DNA of 64,000 nt from DASYTH01 sp035762905. Its GTDB lineage: Bacteria > Actinomycetota > Actinomycetes > Mycobacteriales > Pseudonocardiaceae. A program made the translations under genes and the position numbers. The notes under the pieces are model-generated. The model saw nothing but the letters and a program-made list of their open reading frames with translations, ran no database searches and was not told where the DNA came from. The stretch spans positions 1-64,000 of the forward strand of contig NZ_DASUCC010000123.1 in the NCBI RefSeq assembly GCF_035762905.1, written 5' to 3'. Shown here one piece after another: positions 50,238-58,838 of the stretch. Within the stretch, counting starts at the first letter, position 1. Each line of letters opens with the position of its first letter.

Positions 50238-51395
50238 TCAGGCCCGTACGAGCCCGAACGGCGTGCCGCGTGTTGTGTCCACACTCCAACCGTCCGGCAG
50301 GTTCGTCTCGTGCTCGAGGGAGACCCGCATGGCCCGGGTGTTCGCGGTCGCGCCGCCGGCCACCCGCAGGTCCAGTTGGGCCTCGAAGCGCGCGTTGCCG
50401 AAGTCGACCGCCCGGTCGAACTCCACGTCCGCAAAGGACACCTCGTCGCGGAACACCGTGTTGGCGAAGTTCGTCTCGCCCAGGAACCGGCTTCCGGTGA
50501 ACTCGACCCGTTCGGCGGCCTCGAACTTGCTGAACCAGGCGAGGTCGTGGAACACGGTGCCGCGGGCGAAGAACCGGCCCCAGCTGTGCGTGCCGGTCAG
50601 CCACGCGCCGCCGTGCACCACGGCGCCGCGCAGCATGGTGGACATGTAGAGGTTCATCTCCCGGGCGCGCAGCTGGCCGACTTTCCGGTCGCGCAGATCG
50701 AAGTACTCCAGCGTGGCGCCGTGCAGGTCGAGGTCGTAGACCGGCGCGTCCGGTTCGGACACCGGCGAGAGCAGGTCGTAGATCAGCCGCTGGGCGGTCA
50801 GCCGCACCTGCAGCCAGCGGTCCGCCTCCGCCCGCTCGTCGTCGGTCCACTCCTTGCCGGTCCGCGACTCGTCCGTCGGCGTCTTCTCGCTCCGGATCGC
50901 CGCGAACCGGTAGTGGTCGAACGGCCGGCGCAGGTACGAGCACAGCACGTCCAGCACGGTCTGCGTATAGGCCGGCCGGCTGCGGGCCAGCCCGGCCAGC
51001 GCGTGCAGCGCGCCCACCCGCACCTGGTCGGTGTCGTGCCCGAGCAGCTCGACCGCGCGCGCGAACCGCTCGTCGGCCACCCGGGCCCGGTCGTGCTCGG
51101 CCCGCTGGTGCTCCAGCGCCTGCCGGGACTGCTCGAGCGCGTACCTGGCCGTCTCCAGCTCCTGCCGCCCGCGCTCGATCTCCTGCCGCTGCTCCTCGAC
51201 CCGCCGGCGCCGGTCGTTGAGCCACAACGCGTACAGCGCGATCACCGACCCGGCCGCGAGCCCGCCGGTCTTGAGCGCCTCACCCCGGTCGATCCCGTCG
51301 GAGCGCACCCAGGCGGTCACCGTCGCCAGCACGGCGACGGCGAGCAGCACGGTGACCAGCCACGGCAACCCGTCCCGGAAGCGCACGATCGACAT
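50238..51395 (-). CDS. Membrane-anchored pentapeptide-repeat-like protein
   Basis: A 385-residue protein. Residues 10-60 contain two hydrophobic segments, then a coiled-coil-like stretch (RRVEEQRQEIERGRQELETARYALEQSRQAL, read in parts). The C-terminal part has pentapeptide-like repeats (A/F at every fifth position: LDLHGATLEYFDLRD, FTGSRFLGETNFANTVFRDEVSFADVEFD). Such repeats form a right-handed beta-helix. Function is unknown; related membrane forms occur widely in actinobacteria. ATG 51395 begins the first hydrophobic segment; upstream codons lack coding features. Confidence 0.75.
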   Translation of the reverse strand: MSIVRFRDGLPWLVTVLLAVAVLATVTAWVRSDGIDRGEALKTGGLAAGSVIALYALWLNDRRRRVEEQRQEIERGRQELETARYALEQSRQALEHQRAEHDRARVADERFARAVELLGHDTDQVRVGALHALAGLARSRPAYTQTVLDVLCSYLRRPFDHYRFAAIRSEKTPTDESRTGKEWTDDERAEADRWLQVRLTAQRLIYDLLSPVSEPDAPVYDLDLHGATLEYFDLRDRKVGQLRAREMNLYMSTMLRGAVVHGGAWLTGTHSWGRFFARGTVFHDLAWFSKFEAAERVEFTGSRFLGETNFANTVFRDEVSFADVEFDRAVDFGNARFEAQLDLRVAGGATANTRAMRVSLEHETNLPDGWSVDTTRGTPFGLVRA

Positions 51396-51432
51396 CGTGC
51401 CACTCCCGGGACGGGCCCTTACCCTGCCGGCC

Positions 51433-52281
51433 TCAGTCCGGAGTGCGGGCCAGGGCCTGCAACCGGTCGATGGCGCCGTTGAAGGTGTTCTGGTCGATCG
51501 GCGACGAGCTGTACTGCCACACCGTGTAGAAGCCCCAGCAGCACGGCAGCGTGCCGACGGCCGAGGAGTACCTGGCCACCCACAGCGGGTTGGTGCTGCT
51601 GAAGTCACCGCTGACGCACTGGCTCCACCAACTGGTCGAGGTGTAGATCGCCGGGTACTTTCCCCAGCGCGCCTTGTAGCGGTTGCTGAAGTCGAGGATC
51701 CACTGGGTCATCGACGCCTTGGTCTTGCCGTAGCAGGTGGCGCCGTACGGGTTGTACTCCATGTCCAGCGCCCCCGGCAGGGTCCGGCCGTCGCCCGACC
51801 AGCCGCCGCCGTTGTTGCTGAAGAAGTCGGCCTGGGCCGCGCCGGTGGACCGGTCGGGGAGCGCGAAGTGGTAGGCGCCCCGGATGAATCCCTGGTTGTA
51901 GGAACCGTTGTACTGCTGGGCGAAGTACGGGTTGCGGTAGCCGGTGCCCTCGGTCGCCTTGGCCCAGACGAACCGTTTGCCGGCATTCCACTGGGCGGCC
52001 CAGTTCACGTTGCCCTGCCAGCCGCTGACGTCGATGCCGGGCACCGAGGCGTCGACCATGGGCGGCGGATCCTTGGGCATTTCCGCGGTGCCCTCGTGCA
52101 GGCGGATCTGCGAACCCATCGGATGGTCGTAGAGCCGGACCAACTCGTCCGGGTCGACGTTCGGGGAAACGTCCTCCACGGCCTGGACCGGGGCGACGGA
52201 TGCGAAAAGCAGTGCGCTGGCAGCAATGGTGACGGCGACGATCGCGGGGTAGCGTCGCCTGAACCGCGTATTGGACCTCAT
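51433..52281 (-). CDS. Secreted GH25 muramidase (lysozyme)
   Basis: A 282-residue secreted protein. The signal peptide is MRSNTRFRRRYPAIVAVTIAASALLFASVAPVQA. The mature part opens its catalytic domain with VPGIDVSGWQGNVNW (active-site Asp). It continues with FVWAKATEGTGYRNPYF, GAYHFALPD and ALDMEYNPYG (catalytic Glu region), ending in a VWQYSSS segment. GH25 enzymes cut N-acetylmuramic acid-N-acetylglucosamine bonds of the wall. ATG 52281 follows GGAAAGG. A DasR-like site lies 135 bp upstream. Confidence 0.93.
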   Translation of the reverse strand: MRSNTRFRRRYPAIVAVTIAASALLFASVAPVQAVEDVSPNVDPDELVRLYDHPMGSQIRLHEGTAEMPKDPPPMVDASVPGIDVSGWQGNVNWAAQWNAGKRFVWAKATEGTGYRNPYFAQQYNGSYNQGFIRGAYHFALPDRSTGAAQADFFSNNGGGWSGDGRTLPGALDMEYNPYGATCYGKTKASMTQWILDFSNRYKARWGKYPAIYTSTSWWSQCVSGDFSSTNPLWVARYSSAVGTLPCCWGFYTVWQYSSSPIDQNTFNGAIDRLQALARTPD

Positions 52282-52415
52282 GATCGGCCTTTCCGACTTG
52301 CCCTCCGGGACGACGATCGCTTGCAGGGATCGTCCAGAACGGCATTGTGGGGGTAATGAACCCACGTGTCACTCTTTTCCGTTAATTGATCACGGCAGTT
52401 CACTGAACCGGCCGA

Positions 52416-52429
52416 ATGGTCTAGACCAT
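52416..52429. promoter_or_regulatory. DasR-like (dre) palindrome
   Basis: ATGGTCTAGACCAT is a perfect 14-bp palindrome with the 12-bp core TGGTCTAGACCA, which is the core of the dre element bound by the GntR-family regulator DasR in Streptomyces. It lies in the 257-bp gap between the divergent muramidase and GGDEF-EAL genes. Confidence 0.75.
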
Positions 52430-52538
52430 AAGCGATCTCGGCTGACGCGCCGGAACTGAACGTGGACGGAGCGTGAGAGCGGTCGTATCCTGCGCTTACC
52501 CGCACGGGGGTGTCCTGGAGTGCCGGAGGGGTGAGACG

Positions 52539-54659
52539 GTGGCAAGCCCTACGTGGCGTTCGGTGAAGGTGATCGCCAGCCGTGACTCCTTCGCCTCCGC
52601 GTGGGCCGCCGCGCTTGCCGGAACGGGTTACGTGGCCATGGATCGGGCGCGGCTGGTCGGCGCCATCCACGAGCTGGCCGGCGTGCTGACCGCTTCGCTG
52701 CGCGCCGATTCGTTCCAGCCGGAGCCGGTCGAGCAGGTGGGTGCGGCGATTGTCGAGCTGCACCTGACCGCGCCCGACGCGCTCGGCTGCACGATCCGGC
52801 TGATCGGCGAGGAACTGCTGCGCTCCGCCAACGCCACCGCCGAGGCGCGCGCCCGGGAACGGATCCCGGCCATCCAGGCCGCCGTGGCCACCGGGTTCGC
52901 CAAGGCCGCCCGGGAATGGGTCTACCGGGAGCAGGAGGTGCTGCGCCGCGCCGCGCTGGACGCCCGGGACCGCGCCGAGGCGGCCGGCCGCGCCTCCGAG
53001 GCCCGGTTCCGCGCCATGTTCACCGAGGCCGCGGTGGGCATCGGCATCTCGGACACCAAGGGCGTGCTGCTCGAGGTGAACGCCCGGTTCGCCGCGATGC
53101 TCGGCTACAGCACCGAACAGCTGCGCGGCACCGAGATCAGCACGCTGTTCCACCCCGAGGACCGCTCCGAGATGCGGACCTACTTCGAGCAGACCGCGGC
53201 CGGGTTGCGCGACCACTACCGGATCGAGCGGCTGTTCCGCAAGCGCGACGGCAGTCCACTGTGGACGAACGTGACCGTGTCGCTGGTCCGCGACGACGAC
53301 GGGGCGCCGAAGTACCTGGTCGGCATGGTCGAGGACATCACCGAGCGGCACCAGCTCCAGGAACAGCTGCGCTACCAGGCCAATCACGACCCGCTGACCG
53401 GGCTGGCCAACCGGGCGCTGTTCACCGAGCGGCTGCACGCCGCCTTCGGGTCCGGCGAGGGCCGGCTCGCCCTGTGCTACCTGGACCTGGACGGGTTCAA
53501 GGTGATCAACGACAGCCTCGGCCACGTGATCGGCGACCAGTTGCTGGTCGCGGTGGCCAGCCGGCTGGACGGCCTGGTCTCGGCGGACGGCCGGCTGGTG
53601 GCCCGGATGGGCGGCGACGAGTTCGTCGTGCTGGTGGTGAACAGCACCACCGTGGACGAGGTGGTGGCGCTCGCCGAGGAGATCCTTGGCTGCCTGGCCG
53701 AACCGGTCCGGATCGGCGGCCACCGGCTGTCCGTGTCGGCCAGCATCGGGATCGTCGAGCGGTCGGTGGCCGAGTCCACCCCCGCCGAGATCATGCGCGA
53801 CGCCGACATCACGCTGCACTGGGCCAAATCCGATGGCAAGAGCCGGTGGGCCTGCTACGACAAGGAGCGCAACGCCAGGGAGATCGCCCGGTTCACGCTG
53901 TCCGCGACCATGCCGGCGGCGCTGTCCCGGGGCGAGTTCTACGTCGACTACCAGCCGTTGCTGCGGCTGTCCGACGGAAAGCTGTACGGGGTCGAGGCCC
54001 TGGTCCGGTGGGCGCACCCGGAGTTCGGCCGGCTGGCCCCGGACCGGTTCATCGGCCTGGCCGAGGAGACCGGGCTGATCGTCTCGCTCGGCCGGTGGGT
54101 GCTCACCGAGGCGTGCGACCAGGCCCGCGAGTGGCTGGACACGTTCGGCCCGGATGCCCCGCTGGTCAGCGTGAACCTGGCCGCGCGCCAGGTGGCCGAG
54201 TCGAACCTGGTCGCCGACGTGCGGTCCATCCTGGACGGCGCCGGGGTGCCGCCGGCGAACCTGCAGCTCGAGCTGACCGAGAGCGCGATCATGGGCACCA
54301 CCGGCAAGCCGCTCGAGGTGCTGCACAGCCTGTCCGACCTCGGCATCCGGATCGCCATCGACGACTTCGGCACCGGCTACTCGAACCTGGCCTACCTGCG
54401 GCATCTGCCGGTGCACGCGCTCAAGATCGCCGGCTCGTTCGTCGAGGGGCTGCGCGACGGGGCCGCCGCGTCGGTGGACACCCGGATCGTGACCGCCCTC
54501 GTCCGGCTGGCGCACACCCTGGAGCTCGAGGTGATCGCCGAGGGTGTGGAGACCCAGGCGCAGGTCGACCTGTTGCGCCAGATCGGTTGCGACTCCGCGC
54601 AGGGCTGGCTGTTCGCCAAGCCCGGGCCGCCCGAGGAGATTGAGCGCTGGCTCGTCTGA
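52539..54659 (+). CDS. PAS-GGDEF-EAL cyclic-di-GMP enzyme
   Basis: A 706-residue cytosolic protein. An N-terminal helical sensor-like part (1-145) is followed by a PAS domain (about 155-275), a GGDEF domain with an intact GGDEF at 358-362, and an EAL domain with EAL at 486-488, LTES and DDFGTGYSNLAYL. In the usual KID motif the aspartate is alanine here (K629-I-A631). No RxxD inhibitory site is seen before GGDEF. GTG 52539 was preferred over GTG 52473 because GGAGGGG lies 8 nt upstream. It is likely to make or degrade c-di-GMP in response to a PAS signal. Confidence 0.9.
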   Translation: MASPTWRSVKVIASRDSFASAWAAALAGTGYVAMDRARLVGAIHELAGVLTASLRADSFQPEPVEQVGAAIVELHLTAPDALGCTIRLIGEELLRSANATAEARARERIPAIQAAVATGFAKAAREWVYREQEVLRRAALDARDRAEAAGRASEARFRAMFTEAAVGIGISDTKGVLLEVNARFAAMLGYSTEQLRGTEISTLFHPEDRSEMRTYFEQTAAGLRDHYRIERLFRKRDGSPLWTNVTVSLVRDDDGAPKYLVGMVEDITERHQLQEQLRYQANHDPLTGLANRALFTERLHAAFGSGEGRLALCYLDLDGFKVINDSLGHVIGDQLLVAVASRLDGLVSADGRLVARMGGDEFVVLVVNSTTVDEVVALAEEILGCLAEPVRIGGHRLSVSASIGIVERSVAESTPAEIMRDADITLHWAKSDGKSRWACYDKERNAREIARFTLSATMPAALSRGEFYVDYQPLLRLSDGKLYGVEALVRWAHPEFGRLAPDRFIGLAEETGLIVSLGRWVLTEACDQAREWLDTFGPDAPLVSVNLAARQVAESNLVADVRSILDGAGVPPANLQLELTESAIMGTTGKPLEVLHSLSDLGIRIAIDDFGTGYSNLAYLRHLPVHALKIAGSFVEGLRDGAAASVDTRIVTALVRLAHTLELEVIAEGVETQAQVDLLRQIGCDSAQGWLFAKPGPPEEIERWLV

Positions 54660-54740
54660 TCTTGGCGACTGTCTCTTGACGTGAGTAGCTGTCAGCGAGT
54701 AGTTCCTGTGTGTAATTTTCTCCCTGCTACGGAGGCGCAC

Positions 54741-55535
54741 ATGCGACTACCGACCCGACTCACCCGCGCGCTGGTGCGGCTGCTGCTGGCGTTCAGCCTT
54801 GCGGCCGGCGTCATGCTCGTGTCCTCGACGGTCAACCAGGCCGCCGCCGACGGCTGCTTCACCTGGAACCGCACGCTGAGCCAGGGGGCGTCCGGCGAGG
54901 ACGTGCGGCAGCTGCAGATCCGCATCGCCGGCTACCCCGGCTCCGGCGGGCATCTGGCGATCGACGGCGCCTTCGGCCCGGCCACCCGGGCGGCGCTGGT
55001 GCGCTTCCAGCAGGCCTACGGCCTGTCCGCGGACGGCGTGGCCGGAGCCCAGACGTTCAACCAGTTCTACGCACTGCAGGACGACGACTGCACCCCGATC
55101 CACTTCGTCTACGCGGAGCTGGACGACGGCTGCGGCGGCAGCGGCTTCGACGGCGGCCCGCTGTCCGAGTCGGCGACCCGGTTCAACGCGCTGAAGACCA
55201 TGTGGCAGTTGGAGGCCCTGCGGCACGCGTTCGGTGACCGGCCGCTGATCGTCAACAGCGGGTTCCGCAGCATCGCGTGCAACCGGGCGGTCGGCGGAGC
55301 GAGCAACAGCCAGCACCTGTACGGCAACGCGGCCGACCTGGCCGCCGGCTCGCAGGGCTTCTGCCGGTTGGCCCAGCAGGCCCGCAACCACGGCTTCGGC
55401 GGGATCTTCGGGCCCGGCTACCCCGGGCACGACGACCACGTGCATGTCGACATCCGCACGTCCAACGCCTGGTCCGCGCCGAACTGCGGAATCGCGCTGA
55501 CCGAATTGGCCGCCGCGGAGGAGCCGGACATCTGA
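54741..55535 (+). CDS. Secreted peptidoglycan-binding M15-type peptidase
   Basis: A 264-residue secreted protein. Signal peptide 1-36 (ALVRLLLAFSLAAGVMLVSSTVNQAAA) is followed by a PG_binding_1 domain (about 45-105: GEDVRQLQIRIAGYPG, IDGAFGPATRAALVRFQQAYGL) and a D,D-/D-Ala carboxypeptidase-like M15 domain (SGFRSIACNRAVGG, SQHLYGNAADLA, DDHVHVDIR) with the zinc ligands. It trims stem peptides of peptidoglycan. GGAGG lies 5 nt before ATG 54741. A strong terminator follows. Confidence 0.92.
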   Translation: MRLPTRLTRALVRLLLAFSLAAGVMLVSSTVNQAAADGCFTWNRTLSQGASGEDVRQLQIRIAGYPGSGGHLAIDGAFGPATRAALVRFQQAYGLSADGVAGAQTFNQFYALQDDDCTPIHFVYAELDDGCGGSGFDGGPLSESATRFNALKTMWQLEALRHAFGDRPLIVNSGFRSIACNRAVGGASNSQHLYGNAADLAAGSQGFCRLAQQARNHGFGGIFGPGYPGHDDHVHVDIRTSNAWSAPNCGIALTELAAAEEPDI

Positions 55536-55553
55536 TCCACGCGGGCATAGCCA

Positions 55554-55589
55554 CGGATTCGGGCCGGGACCCCACCCGGCCCGAATCCG
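55554..55589 (+). terminator. Strong hairpin terminator
   Basis: CGGATTCGGGCCGGG (55554-55568) and CCCGGCCCGAATCCG (55575-55589) pair over 15 bp with a 6-nt loop, 18 nt after the peptidase stop and before the ESX module. Confidence 0.85.
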
Positions 55590-55714
55590 CGGCGTTATGG
55601 TTGGTCTCGAGGACAGAAAATCACCGCGTGGCCGAAGCTTGTGGGAACCGCTGCACAGCGTCGGGCATCAGAGATACAGTCGTCGCAAATGCACAGGACT
55701 GAGGGAGACACGCC

Positions 55715-56089
55715 GTGTTCGTTGCAGACGGTGGTGGGGGTGGAACCTCCTCGGCACCCAGCTACGCCGGTCAGCAGACGCTTGCCATCGACTTCGACGC
55801 GATTCCGGCCGCGCGCAAGGCGTTCCAGACCGCGCTGGACCGGGTCGAGGCCAAGGTGAAGCAGCTTGGCGGACTGGAGGTCCCGGCGTGGGCCGGGGAC
55901 TCGGTCAGCAGCGAAACCGCGAACCGGTTCGCCCAGCGGTCCAACGGCGGCGGCGGTGAGTCCGCGATCCACTGCCTGACCGGCTACCGCGACCAGCTGC
56001 TGAACGTGATCAGGTCGCTCGACGCGGCGCAGAACGGGTACGTGAACACGGAGAGCGGCAACAGCGCCCGAATGAACTCCGGCAACTAA
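55715..56089 (+). CDS. Small WXG100-like ESX protein
   Basis: A 124-residue protein: Gly/Ser-rich N-terminus, a helix with IDFDAIPAARKAFQTALDRVEAKVKQL, a VPAWAGD turn resembling WxG, and a second helix (CLTGYRDQLLNVIRSLDAAQNGYV). Helix-turn-helix proteins of this kind are the small ESX substrates. GTG 55715 follows GAGGGAG. It is the first gene of the second ESX module and may be the partner of the PPE-like protein that follows 34 nt downstream. Confidence 0.68.
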   Translation: MFVADGGGGGTSSAPSYAGQQTLAIDFDAIPAARKAFQTALDRVEAKVKQLGGLEVPAWAGDSVSSETANRFAQRSNGGGGESAIHCLTGYRDQLLNVIRSLDAAQNGYVNTESGNSARMNSGN

Positions 56090-56123
56090 GGCGTTCGACC
56101 GAGACCAACCAGGGGACGATCAC

Positions 56124-57584
56124 ATGACCGCACGGTGGCGCGGGCACTCCCATCCCGAGCTGTACGACATGATCCACTCCGGTCCGGGGCCGGCCGCGTC
56201 CGGACCGCAGACCGCGTACTGGAACAGCCTCACCGACGAGCTGTCACAGGTCGACGCCGACCTGAACCGGGCCCTCGGCGAGCTGGGCGCGCGGTGGACC
56301 GGTGCGGCGGCGGAGAACGCGACGACCAGCCTGACCCCGTTGCAGGCGTGGGCCAGCGACGCCCAGACCGGCTCCCGCGTGATGGCCATCTCCACGGACA
56401 GCCAGGCGGAGTACGTGTCCAACGCGCGGTCCGAGATGCCCAAGCCGGTCGAGGTCACGACACCCGCACCGTCCGGCTGGGATACCGCTGCCGGCGTCGG
56501 TGCCGCCCTGCTCGGCAACCCCGGCCCGGCCGCCGCCGTGGCCGCACAGCAGGCCGACCACGAGCGGCAGGAGGCGGCCCAGGCCGCCGCCGCCGAGCGG
56601 GCGGTCGACACCATGAACACCTACGAGTCCAACAGCACCTGGAACCGCAACACCCTCGGCACCTTCGTGGCGCCACCGGACGTGGTGATCTCGGTGGCCG
56701 GAGCACCCGGTGGATCCGGGGTCGGCGGCGAGATCGGCAGCTGGATGGGCGGCTCCACCGCTGGCCTGGCCCCCGGCGGCACCGGCTCCGCGGGCGGCAC
56801 GATCACCACGCCGCCCGCGCCAGGTGGAACGGGCGGCCCCGGCGGCCCGTCGTCCCCCGCGCCGGTTCCGCCCGGCGGCGTGGGCGTGGTGCCGGTGGGT
56901 ACCGGCCCGGTCGGCGGGACCGACGCGCAGAACGTTCTTCCGCTGCCGGCCCCGGCGCCCCCGGGCCTGCCGGGTCCCGGCCCGGTGCCCGGTCCAGGTC
57001 CCGGCCCCGGCCCGATCCCGGGTCCCGGCCCGGGCCCGGTGCCGATTCCGCCGCCGGGTGGCGGCCCGCTGCCGCCCGGCCCCGGCCCGAAGCCGCCGAT
57101 CGGCCCGGTGCCGCCCGGCGGTCCCAACCCGGCCAACAGCGGTCCCAACCCGCTCAACCAGACCAACCGGCCCGGCGGCAACCCGCCGTTCGGCCCGCGC
57201 GGCGGCGGTCCCTTCCCCGGCGGCCCGAGCGGGTTCGGCCCCGAGGGTCGCGCGCCCGGCACCGCCGGGTTCGGGCCCGGTGGCAGCGGTCCGCACCCGG
57301 ACAGCGGCCGGCCGGCGGCCGCGGCTCAGCTTGGTCGCGGCGGTGCCACCGGCATCGGCGGCCCCGGCGCGGGCGGTACGGCCGGCGCGGGCGGCTCCGG
57401 TGCGGGCGGCGCCCGGGGCGGCGGCATGGGTGGCGCCCCGATGGGCGGCGGCCGCGGTCAGGGCGGAGAGGACGAGGAGCGCTTCTCGCCGGACTACCTG
57501 CTGGAGACCACCGACGTGTTCGGCGACGACCGGATGGTGTCTCCCGCGGTGATCGGTGAAGACCCGAGCCAAGAAGAGAAGTGA
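56124..57584 (+). CDS. PPE-like ESX substrate protein with long Pro/Gly linker (second copy)
   Basis: A 486-residue protein. Residues 1-175 form a WXG/PPE-like helical domain (LGARWTGAAAENATTSL). Residues 190-445 are low-complexity Pro/Gly. The C-terminus is acidic: FGDDRM then AVIGEDP. It is a second copy of the gene at 1027-2292 and has the same EspG neighbour. ATG 56124 is preceded by GGGGACG. The stop overlaps the EspG GTG by 4 nt. Confidence 0.78.
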   Translation: MTARWRGHSHPELYDMIHSGPGPAASGPQTAYWNSLTDELSQVDADLNRALGELGARWTGAAAENATTSLTPLQAWASDAQTGSRVMAISTDSQAEYVSNARSEMPKPVEVTTPAPSGWDTAAGVGAALLGNPGPAAAVAAQQADHERQEAAQAAAAERAVDTMNTYESNSTWNRNTLGTFVAPPDVVISVAGAPGGSGVGGEIGSWMGGSTAGLAPGGTGSAGGTITTPPAPGGTGGPGGPSSPAPVPPGGVGVVPVGTGPVGGTDAQNVLPLPAPAPPGLPGPGPVPGPGPGPGPIPGPGPGPVPIPPPGGGPLPPGPGPKPPIGPVPPGGPNPANSGPNPLNQTNRPGGNPPFGPRGGGPFPGGPSGFGPEGRAPGTAGFGPGGSGPHPDSGRPAAAAQLGRGGATGIGGPGAGGTAGAGGSGAGGARGGGMGGAPMGGGRGQGGEDEERFSPDYLLETTDVFGDDRMVSPAVIGEDPSQEEK

Positions 57585-58399
57585 CGATCTTGGGCCTGGG
57601 GACCGAGCCGGAGACCGACCGGGAACCGATCTCCCTGTCGGCGCTCGAGTTCGACGTGCTGTGGGAGCACCTGCAACTGGGCGCGATGCCGCTGGTGGTG
57701 AAGGTGCCCTCGCCGGGCAAGACCTACGAGGAGCGGGCCACGCTGGAACAGCAGGCGTGGTCCGACCTCGAGGCCCGCGGCCTCGGCCGGCCGGTGGCGC
57801 TGCACCCCGACATCGACCATGTCCTGCGGGTGCTGGCCCGGCCGGAGCGTGAGGTGGACGCCCGGGCGTACGTGGAGCGCGGGGTCCGGCTGATCGTGGC
57901 CGGCGCCGGCACCGACGGCGCGATCGCCGTGCTGTCCGGCACCGAGGTCACGCTGCGCCAGGTCGTGGCGACGAACCTGGCCGCGACCGCGGTCGAGCTG
58001 CTGCCGTCCCGGCCGGCCGGAACCGGCCAGTCGGTGTCGGTGCGCAGCGCGGACTTCGAGGCGGCGGCCAACAGCGCGGGCGGCACCCGGCAGGGCTTCC
58101 ACGCCGCGCTGCTGGACCGCGGGGTGCGCCCCGACGACGCCGACGCACTGGCCGGCATGATCAAGGACGTGCTGGGCACCGGGAACTTCGGCGCCGCCGC
58201 TCGGGACCGGCACGGCCGGCGGCAGCGCGGCGATCGGGTGGTGTCGTTCTTCGACACCGAGGACGGCCGCTACGTGCAGATCCGCCGGCCGGCCCCGGAC
58301 GGGATCATGTGGACCACGATCTCGCCGGCCGACTCGCGCCGGCTGATCCACCAGGTCGACGCGCTGCTCACCGAGACCGTGCGGGCGGCGGCGGACTGA
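57581..58399 (+). CDS. EspG-family ESX chaperone (second copy)
   Basis: A 272-residue cytosolic protein with LSALEFDVLWEHLQL, PSPGKTYEERA and, near the C-terminus, EDGRYVQIRRPA with WTTISPAD. It is paralogous to 2296-3066, whose matching segments are DGRYAYLTRPN and WSTITPAD. GTG 57581 overlaps the PPE-like stop. It probably escorts that protein to the ESX machine. Confidence 0.86.
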   Translation: MTILGLGTEPETDREPISLSALEFDVLWEHLQLGAMPLVVKVPSPGKTYEERATLEQQAWSDLEARGLGRPVALHPDIDHVLRVLARPEREVDARAYVERGVRLIVAGAGTDGAIAVLSGTEVTLRQVVATNLAATAVELLPSRPAGTGQSVSVRSADFEAAANSAGGTRQGFHAALLDRGVRPDDADALAGMIKDVLGTGNFGAAARDRHGRRQRGDRVVSFFDTEDGRYVQIRRPAPDGIMWTTISPADSRRLIHQVDALLTETVRAAAD

Positions 58400-58437
58400 G
58401 CCGGCGCGCGGTCGACCCGCAGGAGCTGCGCGACCGG

Positions 58438-58782
58438 ATGGCGGCCGTGGCGCCCTGGCTGGCCGGCGGCGAGCAGCCGGACCGGGCCACCGTGGCCACC
58501 GCCGTGCGATTGAGCCTGCGCACCCTGGCCCAGCTCGCGCCGGGCAGCTCCGTCGAGGTCCGGGTGCCGCCGTTCGCCGCGGTGCAGTGCGTCGAGGGAC
58601 CGCGGCACACCAGGGGAAACCCGCCCAACGTGGTGGAGACCGACCCCCGGACCTGGCTGGAACTGGCCGCCGGCCGTCTACAGTGGACAGACGCGGTGGC
58701 CGCCGGCCGGGTGACGGCCTCCGGCACCAGGGCGGACCTGAGCGAGCTGCTTCCCATCGCTCGACTGGGAACGGATGTGTGA
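58438..58782 (+). CDS. Sterol-carrier (SCP2)-like protein next to purF
   Basis: The visible SCP2-like core runs ATAVRLSLRTLAQLAPGSSVEVRVPPFAAVQC in two parts, then EGPRHTRGNPPNVVETDPRTWLELA. From memory, homologues directly precede purF in mycobacteria and relatives. ATG 58438 is the nearest standard start (114 residues), with AGGAG 12 nt before it. The family N-terminus RxVDP seems to lie before it, reached from a CTG at 58396 that overlaps the EspG stop; the longer ORF from ATG 58309 lies inside espG. The ligand is unknown. Confidence 0.7.
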   Translation: MAAVAPWLAGGEQPDRATVATAVRLSLRTLAQLAPGSSVEVRVPPFAAVQCVEGPRHTRGNPPNVVETDPRTWLELAAGRLQWTDAVAAGRVTASGTRADLSELLPIARLGTDV

Positions 58783-58838
58783 CGACCCACCCACAGCGCT
58801 AGGCCGAACGGAGCCCGGCTGCACCTACACTCGAGCTT

